In this document: positions 6,149 to 13,643 of the stretch, one piece after another | Numbering within the stretch: the stretch's first letter is position 1 | How the letters are laid out: every line of letters starts with the position of its first letter | Notes under the pieces: generated by a model | Seen by the model: only the letters and a program-made list of their open reading frames with translations | Told to the model about the DNA's origin: nothing | Database searches by the model: none | Source of the DNA: Bacteroidota bacterium | GTDB taxonomy: Bacteria > Bacteroidota > Bacteroidia > Chitinophagales > Chitinophagaceae | Assembly: GCA_947487525.1 (NCBI GenBank) | Contig: CANKWR010000015.1 | Span: 1-35,489, forward strand | Length of the DNA stretch: 35,489 bases | Direction: 5' to 3' | Program-made: the position numbers and the translations under genes

Positions 6149-9100
6149 CTATAATTTAATCATCTTAAACTGCTTACTAATTTTACCATCTGGGGAGCTT
6201 ACCCTTATTACATAAGTACCTCCAGCCAACTGTCCGACATAAAGCGAGGTTCCTGCATACACATTGGGCTTTGCAGCAACAAGCGCTCCTTGTGCTAAGT
6301 CAAATATTTCAACATTCAAGGTTGGATAATTAAGGATGGTGAAATCAAAATTAATTTGATTTACAAACGGATTTGGCGCTAGTTTAATAAACTCATCCTT
6401 ATTTAGGTTGATGATATCTGTTACTAAATAATAATAGGCGTTACTCATATTGCTAAAGCAACCATCCAATGATTTTTTAACGCTATAGGCACCTGGAGAA
6501 GTAGGTTTAAACTTTTGGGTGCTATCGGTGATTGCCACACCGTCCTTATACCAAATATTTCCAATGCTAGCGCTTGAAACTAAAGCATTGCTTGTATCTC
6601 TTGTAATTACCGGCACTTCTGTTGCAGCAACATAATAATTAATAGTGCTGTTTTTATTTCCTACCGTATCAAGAACCGTATTTGATTTGATGGTCATCAA
6701 TAAGGGCTCTGTACAAATTCGGGTAATGTAAACGTCATATTGTTTATTGGATACTTTAACCAAAGAGTCAATTTTTCCAACATTGATACTGATACTGTCT
6801 TTAATTAAATTGTTGGCCAAAAATTCATTGGCGGTTATATTGTAAACCATTTTTGAATTATTGGTAGTTGCCTTTTTAATGGTGAGTATCGGATCCTTGG
6901 TGTCCTTGTATATATTGGTTTTCACAGGAATGGTTTCATTGCCCAACGAATCCTTTAAAACTAATTTAAGTTCAATTATGCCGTCTTCAAATGCAGCAAG
7001 ATTGATATTTTTTAATTTAAAAATCGAATCTGTTAATTTACCAGACAGCACCACTGAATCCCCCACTTTAATGGCATTGCTTTGCATGAACATGGTTTTA
7101 ATTAAACCATTGGAAGTTCCTATTGAATTGGTTTTAACAATGGAAGCCTGCGTTAACACCAAACTATAATCACATTTCAATTCAGAAACCTTCATCTCAT
7201 ATATTAGTGAATCAATATTACTTTTTCCAAAATTGGATAAATTGGTTTGTAAGATAGCCGACTTAGGGGCTACTACATCCTTGGTATACTGTGCTTTTCC
7301 AATGCCTAACAATACTTTTGAAGTATCTAAAATAAATACGGTAGCATACAATACCCCATCATTCACACCGCTCAGTTTAATATTATTTACGACGATAGAA
7401 TCGGCCGTCATTTTACCTTCATATAAAACGGATTCTCCACCCATATCGCTATAAATTCTCGCGCGGTAATTTTTCTGTGCGCAGTTATTACAAGCAATGG
7501 AAAGGGATACTGAATCTACATTTTTAGAATTTACTTTTTTACCTAAGATTTCTACAACTGGATTCACCTTTTGGTCATTATCCGTTTCCTCAATGTCAAA
7601 TCTTACCAACTCTACAAAATTAAAATGTTTTACGTTATTTGACCTATCCACTAAATCAATGGATTCAACGCCCCAAAGCCCTGGAGAAGATCCTCTTGGT
7701 AACAAAGTGCTAACCTTATATTTTCTCCAGATTCCCGGCTTCCCTTCTGGATCTAAAACTAAATAATAAAAATTACCTTTAATTTTATCAAAATCATTTT
7801 GCATACTGTTCCAATGCTGTTTTCCCTGTGGATCTCTTAAAATATAACTACCCACTTTTATACCGGACTCATTTCCAGCATAAGCAGATGAATCTTTTGC
7901 AAAAAATTCCATCTCAAATAAGGTTTCACCATCGGGTGCTTGTGGATGGGTTGGTGTTGCTTTTATCGTAATTGCATTCACATCTAAAACAGGCGGGATA
8001 TAATCCGGATACTGTGTATCTATAAATATACTATCCCGAACATGTTTTGAATTGGTATAATTTAAATTGCCTGCATTCAAATTAAATGAAGCAGTGTCAT
8101 TCATGAAAAATGCACGTTTTGGATTTCCTCCCTCATCCACTAAATACATCATTGTTAATGCATAATAGCCTTTAGGAAAATACTCAGGTATTGGGTACCT
8201 ATAAGTAATGTGTTTTATATCATGATTTGCAGAATCAATTTTATAATATCTTGGATCACCCTTTCCCATCACTCCTAGCTGCATCTCGTTATTAACTCCT
8301 TTTTCATTTATTTGAGGAATTGCATAATTGGTTCCAATATAAGTTACCTCGTTTCTGTCGCTGATGTCAAATTTTGCTTCAACATATTGTGAAGTAACGC
8401 CTGATGTATCCTCATTGGGGGCCATAGCGCTAAACTTAGAAACACCTTTATTTAACCTTAGTGTATTATCAATATAAATGGGTGCTATTAAATCTTCCAA
8501 AGGATTTTCTAAATATAATTTAAGTCCATAGGTATTGTTGTTCTCGAAGCGTTTATTCCCCACTGCATCCGCTACCATTATTTGGTTAGCAGTCCAATAT
8601 CCATTTTTGAAAAATTTACTAACCGTAATTTGACCTCTTAAAATATTGCCCAAACTATTGGTTGCGCTTAAGCCAATATCAAAAATGGTACCAATACTAC
8701 TTGAAAATCTGGTATAGCCTGAAACAGCGCCATCTCTTGCACTGTCAATCATATTCAATTCTATCTCAAGCGTAATTTTTTTATCCTGGTTGGCACCTCC
8801 TTCTACTTTAATATCTACTCTTTTTATTTTACCTGGATAGTTGTAATCTGGAGAAAGATTATACACCATAAAAGTTAAATCTTTTCTGATCATCGCAACA
8901 TACCTAGTGCCATTCATGATTCTATCTCTAATGAATTCAAATTTTCTGATGGATCTTGACATAAGCATGTCTGGGTTCATTACATAAAATGAAATGGATT
9001 CCGCCATATCCTCGTTGGGATTATTTGCATGCGCATAAGCACTTACAAATTCCGTGGTTTTGGTTGTGGACCAACCAGAACTAACGGTAGGATCCACATA

Positions 9101-10339
9101 CCAACCGCCTAAATCAGACCAGTCTTTTTTAAGTTGCTCATCAAATAAGCCCTCCCATAAAAAATGTGATTTTTCATGCAGTACCAAGCGTTGAATATTA
9201 AAATAGTCATTTCCTTGAAATGCTGCATTCATAAATTCAATGGTTTTTCTGCCCGTCCAGGCAATCGCTGCTGCATTGGGATAGGTTGGATTCACTTGAC
9301 CCGCTATTCTGCGTGCTAGATATTTTAAATTGGCCTGAGCATGCATTCCGGTCGGCAATTCCTCAATCATATTTAAGACCGTTAATTTTTCGAAAGCAGA
9401 AAACTCCTGGAAGTTGGAGAAATCCTCATTCATAATTTGTTTTAATTCTTCGTTGGGAATTAAAAATTTAAAGCCATACCTGTCTTGCGCTAACTTGTTG
9501 ATCAAGTCCTTGTCATAGCCAAAGTTGGTGCTAAATGCAACCACGGCATGGTTTAATCTTTTGGAAAAAAATCTTCCTTTAACACCATCCAATACACCCA
9601 CCGATGGATTGGCATATACAAATGCTTTTTTTGAAATGGTGACTACTCTTATATTATTGATAGTATCAATCGTAATATCATTCACAATATTCGTATCCAC
9701 TATCTTCCAAACGGAGGTTACTTTTACCGGACTGCCTTCACCGAATTTTTGAAACAAAGTATTGCCCTCCACCGTTTGAAACAATCTATAAGCATCCTCG
9801 CTTGTCCACCTGGCTAAGGTATCAGAAAGCACAATACCGTATTTGTTGTATAAAGTAACACTCGAAAAATTATCTGGAATTTTGATGGAAGTATTTAAAA
9901 CCTGAATGGTTACTGGCGTATTAATATAGCTTTGTTGTGCATGGCCCATATAACTGCTATCATCTGTCCATTGATACACATAGTTGGTGGTATTATTTAA
10001 AACCATCGGAGACAACTTCACTTCCACCAATTTATCATTGGAATTCAGTTCCACTACTTTGGAACTTGGAAAGTTATACCCCGTTGCATCAATTTTAACC
10101 TCCCACTTGCCATTGCTTAAACTATCAAATTTATACGTTGCAATACTGTCGGCACCCGACTTAATAATTTTATAATAATGAATTTCGGCGCTTTTTTGAA
10201 CATACACCGTACAAGAATCACCAGGCTTTAAACTGGTTACTTTAAAAGTGATGGAACTTTGTGCTTGTAAATTCACCGTATATAACAAGAAAAAAGAAAA
10301 TACGATGAGTTGAAATACCTTTTGTAAAGTAATTTTCAT
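6149..10339 (-). CDS. large T9SS-sorted secreted protein with an HExxH zincin-like motif and Ig-like regions
   Basis: A 1396-residue protein. Residues 1-26 form a signal peptide ending LQAQ. Residues 30-115 look like a beta-sandwich. Residues 270-480 contain a zincin-like segment: LHEKSHFLW gives H388-E389-x-x-H392, and about 50 residues on NPNEDMAESISFYV offers E443/E447 as the third zinc ligand, with E430 in TTEFVSAYA. This spacing fits gluzincins such as anthrax-lethal-factor-type or Pro-Pro endopeptidases. The long middle (500-1300) is beta-rich with repeated TKDPILTIKK-like Ig boundaries. Residues 1317-1396 (LAPNPFVNQINFDF ... GGTYVIRVSSPDG ... FKMIKL) are a type A T9SS sorting domain, which directs secretion through PorU-type machinery to the surface. 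The sorting domain is certain; protease activity is inferred from the motif only. A TATCTTTA box at 10362-10369 may be its promoter. Confidence 0.8.
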   Translation of the reverse strand: MKITLQKVFQLIVFSFFLLYTVNLQAQSSITFKVTSLKPGDSCTVYVQKSAEIHYYKIIKSGADSIATYKFDSLSNGKWEVKIDATGYNFPSSKVVELNSNDKLVEVKLSPMVLNNTTNYVYQWTDDSSYMGHAQQSYINTPVTIQVLNTSIKIPDNFSSVTLYNKYGIVLSDTLARWTSEDAYRLFQTVEGNTLFQKFGEGSPVKVTSVWKIVDTNIVNDITIDTINNIRVVTISKKAFVYANPSVGVLDGVKGRFFSKRLNHAVVAFSTNFGYDKDLINKLAQDRYGFKFLIPNEELKQIMNEDFSNFQEFSAFEKLTVLNMIEELPTGMHAQANLKYLARRIAGQVNPTYPNAAAIAWTGRKTIEFMNAAFQGNDYFNIQRLVLHEKSHFLWEGLFDEQLKKDWSDLGGWYVDPTVSSGWSTTKTTEFVSAYAHANNPNEDMAESISFYVMNPDMLMSRSIRKFEFIRDRIMNGTRYVAMIRKDLTFMVYNLSPDYNYPGKIKRVDIKVEGGANQDKKITLEIELNMIDSARDGAVSGYTRFSSSIGTIFDIGLSATNSLGNILRGQITVSKFFKNGYWTANQIMVADAVGNKRFENNNTYGLKLYLENPLEDLIAPIYIDNTLRLNKGVSKFSAMAPNEDTSGVTSQYVEAKFDISDRNEVTYIGTNYAIPQINEKGVNNEMQLGVMGKGDPRYYKIDSANHDIKHITYRYPIPEYFPKGYYALTMMYLVDEGGNPKRAFFMNDTASFNLNAGNLNYTNSKHVRDSIFIDTQYPDYIPPVLDVNAITIKATPTHPQAPDGETLFEMEFFAKDSSAYAGNESGIKVGSYILRDPQGKQHWNSMQNDFDKIKGNFYYLVLDPEGKPGIWRKYKVSTLLPRGSSPGLWGVESIDLVDRSNNVKHFNFVELVRFDIEETDNDQKVNPVVEILGKKVNSKNVDSVSLSIACNNCAQKNYRARIYSDMGGESVLYEGKMTADSIVVNNIKLSGVNDGVLYATVFILDTSKVLLGIGKAQYTKDVVAPKSAILQTNLSNFGKSNIDSLIYEMKVSELKCDYSLVLTQASIVKTNSIGTSNGLIKTMFMQSNAIKVGDSVVLSGKLTDSIFKLKNINLAAFEDGIIELKLVLKDSLGNETIPVKTNIYKDTKDPILTIKKATTNNSKMVYNITANEFLANNLIKDSISINVGKIDSLVKVSNKQYDVYITRICTEPLLMTIKSNTVLDTVGNKNSTINYYVAATEVPVITRDTSNALVSSASIGNIWYKDGVAITDSTQKFKPTSPGAYSVKKSLDGCFSNMSNAYYYLVTDIINLNKDEFIKLAPNPFVNQINFDFTILNYPTLNVEIFDLAQGALVAAKPNVYAGTSLYVGQLAGGTYVIRVSSPDGKISKQFKMIKL

Positions 10340-10430
10340 AAAAAATGAATTAGATCCCTATAAAGATACGCCGAAAATACTATCATATTAATATATTTTA
10401 CACTACTAATGCGGTACTATTGGATAAATT

Positions 10431-10464
10431 AAAAAAGCCCCAACCGTTAAGTTGAGGCTTTTTT
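10431..10464 (-). terminator. terminator of the three-gene secreted cassette
   Basis: AAAAAAGCCCCAAC (10431-10444) pairs with GTTGAGGCTTTTTT (10451-10464), with one G-T pair and a 6-base loop. It lies 16 bases after the stop at 10481. It has T runs in both directions, but only minus-strand genes reach it. Confidence 0.85.
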
Positions 10465-10480
10465 AATATGCTGTACCAAT

Positions 10481-11158
10481 TTACCATTTTCCTAAAAGTA
10501 TTCTGGTTTTAGAGGTAGTAAATGTTCTTATGTCCTTCAATGAGTTAAGCATTTCTATGTATCCCTTTGCATGCTGTATATCATCAGTGAATTTAGTAGT
10601 GAAGTCCTTATAACTTCTTACAATATAATGCGTAGTACCGTCCTGAATTCTAGTGCCTACGCTACCAAATGAGATACGTGTATTAGGAGAGGTATTTTTA
10701 CTCCAAAATGCATCAAACTTTGCTTTGTACTGTTCTTCATCCTTTATGATTACAAATAAAACGTCTTGTACTGGATATATTGCACTACTGGTATCACCAA
10801 AACCTGAAATTCTTTTTCCCATTGCAGCACTTACACTTTTGCAATATTTTGAAAGTTCAGATTGGAAAAGTAACCAACTGTCACTACTTTTTGAATCATA
10901 TCCCGCACCCAATAATTCTGCTGGACCTGCGAAAACCAATTCATGGGTAGCAACCTGTTCTCCTTTAAAATGATTTTGATATAAAGTAGCAGTAACAATT
11001 TTATTTGGATGCTTTTCAAAATAATTTTTATACAATTGTAAAACCGTTTGTTCATCTTTAGGATCTACATTAAAAGCATATGAAGTGAACATAGTTTGTG
11101 CACTTAAACTTGAAAATGTAGCAAATATAATAATTGCAAATAAGGATAATTTTTTCAT
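10481..11158 (-). CDS. secreted protein of unknown function, duplicated alpha-beta-barrel-like (third of three)
   Basis: A 225-residue protein with a signal peptide (MKKLSLFAIIIFATFSSLSAQ). I do not recognise a named family. The mature part divides into two similar halves. Residues 22-85 (TMFTSYAFNVDPKDEQTVLQ, then YKNYFEKHPNKIVTATLYQN and a HELVFAG strand) and residues 125-195 (VLFVIIKDEEQYKAKFDAFW, then NTRISFGSVGTRI and HYIVRSYKDF) both follow strand-helix-strand-strand, the layout of ferredoxin-like dimeric alpha-beta barrel units. It shares signal-peptide style, size and position with the next two genes upstream, so the three look like diverged paralogues. It is last in the operon and is followed by a strong terminator. 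Function is unknown. Confidence 0.7.
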   Translation of the reverse strand: MKKLSLFAIIIFATFSSLSAQTMFTSYAFNVDPKDEQTVLQLYKNYFEKHPNKIVTATLYQNHFKGEQVATHELVFAGPAELLGAGYDSKSSDSWLLFQSELSKYCKSVSAAMGKRISGFGDTSSAIYPVQDVLFVIIKDEEQYKAKFDAFWSKNTSPNTRISFGSVGTRIQDGTTHYIVRSYKDFTTKFTDDIQHAKGYIEMLNSLKDIRTFTTSKTRILLGKW

Positions 11159-11190
11159 GATTTTGATTTTTTAATTACTGGAATTATTTT

Positions 11191-11973
11191 TTATTTTTTT
11201 GAAGTGGTTGCTTTAAGTACTTTGAAAATGGGCATATAGGAGAAACCTTCGGGCATATAAGTACTCATTTTTGATTTCTTTGATGCCTCATCGCTTCCTG
11301 GGAATTTAAAACCAATTCTATATTTCATTAAATTTTCTAAACTTGTAAATGCATCCCAAGACATGACTGTACTATGACTGGTTTCCAAAGTAGGGAAGGT
11401 TAATCTTCTTGCTACACCCCAAACATTCATATTCATTTTGCTCATATTTTTTACAAAATAGGGCTTCCATAGTGTTTTATTTTCATCGATAAAACCTGCA
11501 ACATTTGCTGGTCTAGCAAAATTAAATTGAAAATATTCTGCCTTGCTATTATTATCATAAGCTTCATCTTCTACCACAAATATATTTCTTTCATCTGAAA
11601 CCCCTTTATAGGAAGTACCCAGCACTTTGGCCTGCTCCATTTCTGCTGGAGTAAGCACATTTGAAATATTATTCCACCATGCACCTTTCGTGCCAAGTAA
11701 ATCGTCAATACTATTTGCCCATTGAACCCAAACATAATTATAATCACCAGGAGCATCGCTATTGTTAAATTTGTGCACTTTAAATAAACCCCAATAAAGT
11801 ACATCCCCTTTGTTTACTGCATTCTGTGAAACTTTTGACATTAATTCTGTTTCCACTTTTTCAAAAGCGTCTGTATTGCCTTCAATTTTAACGGCATGTA
11901 AGGAAAATACTTTTTGCGCATTTGCAAATTGTACCATACATGATACTACGATTATTAGAATAATTTTTTTCAT
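11191..11973 (-). CDS. secreted protein of unknown function, duplicated alpha-beta-barrel-like (second of three)
   Basis: A 260-residue protein with a signal peptide (MKKIILIIVVSCMVQFANAQ). The first half opens KVFSLHAVKIEGNTDAFEKV and continues to GDVLYWGLFKVHKF and a YNYVWVQWANSIDDLL strand. The second half opens EYFQFNFARPANVAGFIDEN, then KTLWKPYFVKNMSKMNMNVWG and STVMSWDAFTSLENLMKY. Each half reads as beta-alpha-beta-beta with a conserved W-G or W-x-W turn, like NIPSNAP/ABM-type barrels. The helix pattern N/E-x-x-x-W/Y-K-P is shared with the upstream paralogue (EVYKPIHQEFI). No catalytic motif is evident. It lies 32 bases upstream of the next gene and 23 bases downstream of the previous one, all in one operon. 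Confidence 0.7.
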   Translation of the reverse strand: MKKIILIIVVSCMVQFANAQKVFSLHAVKIEGNTDAFEKVETELMSKVSQNAVNKGDVLYWGLFKVHKFNNSDAPGDYNYVWVQWANSIDDLLGTKGAWWNNISNVLTPAEMEQAKVLGTSYKGVSDERNIFVVEDEAYDNNSKAEYFQFNFARPANVAGFIDENKTLWKPYFVKNMSKMNMNVWGVARRLTFPTLETSHSTVMSWDAFTSLENLMKYRIGFKFPGSDEASKKSKMSTYMPEGFSYMPIFKVLKATTSKK

Positions 11974-11996
11974 AATTTTTATTTGTTTTTATTAAA

Positions 11997-12770
11997 TTAA
12001 TTAGCTGAAAGTTCTAATTTCCAAACTTCTGTTTTAACCGACTTTCTAGCCGATGCTGGCAGGGTTGTTTTTGGGAAAAGTTTATTATATACTTTGTTGT
12101 AATCATCCATTGTAAGGCTATAAGATTTATCCCAATCGGTAAAAGCATTTGAAGTAACGTAGTTGTATTTAGATTCGTCTGCTATTGGCGAAATTAATTG
12201 AGCTAAACCCCAACCTGTTCTATTGCCATTGTTGATAAACTCTTGATGGATAGGCTTGTAAACTTCTTTTTCTTGTCTAACATATTCACTTTCCTGTCCT
12301 TCATAGCTTTTCATGAAATTCATTTCTTGATAAGGTTGCATACCGCTCCCGATGCCATCTATTCCTCGGTATATTTCATATTTAACGACCGTTCTCAAGG
12401 AGACAAAACTTTTTGTGAGTGAATTAAGTGTTTTTTCGTCAATACCTGGCATTGCTTTTTTAAATAAATCCATTGTTTTGGATTTAGTAAAATCATTAAT
12501 AGAGTGTCCAGATTGCACAGAAATGATATTGTATCCGCCATCATCCGAAGTTGAAACAACACTGTAAAGTGCATAACTAGTTACATCACCCGCTTTCACT
12601 TTTTCTTTCCAAATTTTAGAAGCATAATCTTTCATCAAGTTTAAGTATTCCTCCGTCTTGTCCCTATCTGTCTTGTAATAACTTACTAGATAGTACACTG
12701 GTTTTGTTTGTGCTTGAACTTGTGTAAATCCATACACAAAAACAACTAACATTAAAAGTAGTTTTTTCAT
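11997..12770 (-). CDS. secreted protein of unknown function, duplicated alpha-beta-barrel-like (first of three)
   Basis: A 257-residue protein with a signal peptide (MKKLLLMLVVFVYGFTQVQAQ). Two halves are visible. One is VYYLVSYYKTDRDKTEEYLN with GDVTSYALYSVVS and YNIISVQSG. The other is EMNFMKSYEGQESEYVRQEK with EVYKPIHQEFINNGNRTGWG and YNYVTSNAFTDWDKSYS. The second half has the E-x-x-x-x-K-P-x-H-x-x-x-I helix and W-x-L strand common in dimeric alpha-beta-barrel domains. It is the first gene of the minus-strand cassette and sits opposite an HxlR-type regulator across a 169-base gap with several palindromes. I cannot name the ligand or reaction. Exported barrel proteins of this kind may bind small hydrophobic molecules, but that is speculation. 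Confidence 0.7.
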   Translation of the reverse strand: MKKLLLMLVVFVYGFTQVQAQTKPVYYLVSYYKTDRDKTEEYLNLMKDYASKIWKEKVKAGDVTSYALYSVVSTSDDGGYNIISVQSGHSINDFTKSKTMDLFKKAMPGIDEKTLNSLTKSFVSLRTVVKYEIYRGIDGIGSGMQPYQEMNFMKSYEGQESEYVRQEKEVYKPIHQEFINNGNRTGWGLAQLISPIADESKYNYVTSNAFTDWDKSYSLTMDDYNKVYNKLFPKTTLPASARKSVKTEVWKLELSAN

Positions 12771-12797
12771 AGGTTTTATATTTTAAGATAAATATAA

Positions 12798-12830
12798 GTA
12801 TCATTTTGATACCAATAAAATATTTATTGG
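12798..12830. promoter_or_regulatory. two adjoining palindromes, likely operator of the HxlR/secreted-cassette divergon
   Basis: GTATCA-TTT-TGATAC (12798-12812) and CCAATAAA-ATA-TTTATTGG (12812-12830) are both perfect inverted repeats and touch each other. On the minus strand, TTG within the second palindrome and a TATATTTA box (about 12788-12795) bracket the first at a promoter-like spacing. A bound repressor would therefore block the three-gene operon. A looser repeat, TTAATAT...ATATTAA, lies at 12844-12871. HxlR regulators bind as dimers to such sites. The pairing to this regulator is inferred from position. Confidence 0.55.
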
Positions 12831-12907
12831 AATTAATATATTGTTAATATTGGATATAATTTAGATATTAATGAAAACGTAAATTAGAAAGATTGATAAT
12901 TAATATT

Positions 12908-12915
12908 TAGTTTTG
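12908..12915 (+). promoter_or_regulatory. -7 promoter box TAGTTTTG for the HxlR gene
   Basis: A perfect TAnnTTTG match 24 bases before the ATG at 12940. It overlaps an upstream in-frame TTG at 12913, which is one reason to reject that TTG as a start. Confidence 0.5.
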
Positions 12916-12939
12916 TGCTACCGAAAGACAAAGTGTAAA

Positions 12940-13380
12940 ATGAGTAAAACTGTTGAATTTAGATCCCTCTGTCCTGTAGCAACAGGATTAGATATCATTG
13001 GAGATAAGTGGACCTTATTAATCCTTAGGGATATGATTTGGGGACATAAAACCCTTTTTAGTGAATTCAAAGAATCGCCAGAACATATGCCAAGCAAAAT
13101 GCTTTCTAATCGTTTGAAAAAATTAGAAGAGCTTGGATTTATTTCCAAAAAATCCGGCCTTATCAATAAAAAAAGTGTTTATTATTTTTTAGAAGACAAA
13201 GGAATGGATGCATTTCCAATAATGATTGAGATGGCCATATTTACTTCAAAACACTATTTGGATTATTTAGGATCAACCTACACCAAAGAAGCGAGAGGTA
13301 TCATGATAAAAAATAGAAAAGAATACATGTCAGGGCTCACAAAAAATTATAGAAGCTTTAAAAAGAAATTGGTCTTGTAA
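12940..13380 (+). CDS. HxlR-family winged-helix transcriptional regulator
   Basis: A 146-residue regulator starting MSKTVEFRSLCPVATGLDII. The signature GDKWTLLILRDMIWGHKTLFSEFK is followed by the recognition-helix region MPSKMLSNRLKKLEELGFISK and the wing, as in HxlR/MarR-like regulators. Residue C11, before the first helix, is at the position of the conserved redox-sensing Cys of several HxlR proteins. The frame is open nine codons further upstream to a TTG, but that TTG lies inside the promoter box, so the ATG at 12940 is chosen. It diverges from the three-gene secreted cassette and is the obvious candidate to control it and itself. The signal it senses is unknown. Confidence 0.88.
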   Translation: MSKTVEFRSLCPVATGLDIIGDKWTLLILRDMIWGHKTLFSEFKESPEHMPSKMLSNRLKKLEELGFISKKSGLINKKSVYYFLEDKGMDAFPIMIEMAIFTSKHYLDYLGSTYTKEARGIMIKNRKEYMSGLTKNYRSFKKKLVL

Positions 13381-13405
13381 TACACCTGCTTGCAAAGCAT
13401 TAAAC

Positions 13406-13440
13406 AAAGAAGCCCTAACTTTTCAGATTAGGGCTTCTTT
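13406..13440 (+). terminator. terminator after the HxlR gene
   Basis: AAAGAAGCCCTAA (13406-13418) pairs perfectly with TTAGGGCTTCTTT (13428-13440), a 13-bp stem with a 9-base loop, followed by further T and A residues. Confidence 0.85.
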
Positions 13441-13483
13441 TATATAATTAGCGACTTAAAACTTTGCAGGGGTGCCAAGTATT

Positions 13484-13526
13484 AAATAGAGAAATCCCAA
13501 CTTTTCAATTTTGGATTTCTCTATTT
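13484..13526. terminator. second hairpin in the HxlR / S10 gap
   Basis: AAATAGAGAAATCC (13484-13497) pairs perfectly with GGATTTCTCTATTT (13513-13526), with a 15-base loop. Its loop shares AACTTTTCA with the preceding hairpin loop, suggesting the two arose by duplication. It could end transcripts from either side. Confidence 0.6.
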
Positions 13527-13545
13527 AAAAAATAATTATTAAACA

Positions 13546-13571
13546 AATAGGCCGCATTACTGCGGCCTATT
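13546..13571 (-). terminator. third hairpin, likely terminator for the S10 peptidase
   Basis: AATAGGCCGCA (13546-13556) pairs with TGCGGCCTATT (13561-13571) around a 4-base loop. On the minus strand it is followed by a T-rich run, which suits a terminator of the peptidase transcript about 70 bases past its stop. Confidence 0.6.
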
Positions 13572-13643
13572 AAATCATTATCGAAAGTTTTAAGGAGCTA
13601 AATTTTTAATTAGCGACTTAAAACTTTGCAGGTGTAGCGAGTA

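Noticed and set aside
6861..10175. several plus-strand open frames antisense to the giant secreted gene
   Set aside because: They lack promoters and recognisable domains and mirror the codon pattern of the real gene.
12913..12939. upstream TTG start for the HxlR gene
   Set aside because: The TTG lies inside the TAGTTTTG promoter box, and the ATG at 12940 gives the usual N-terminal length.
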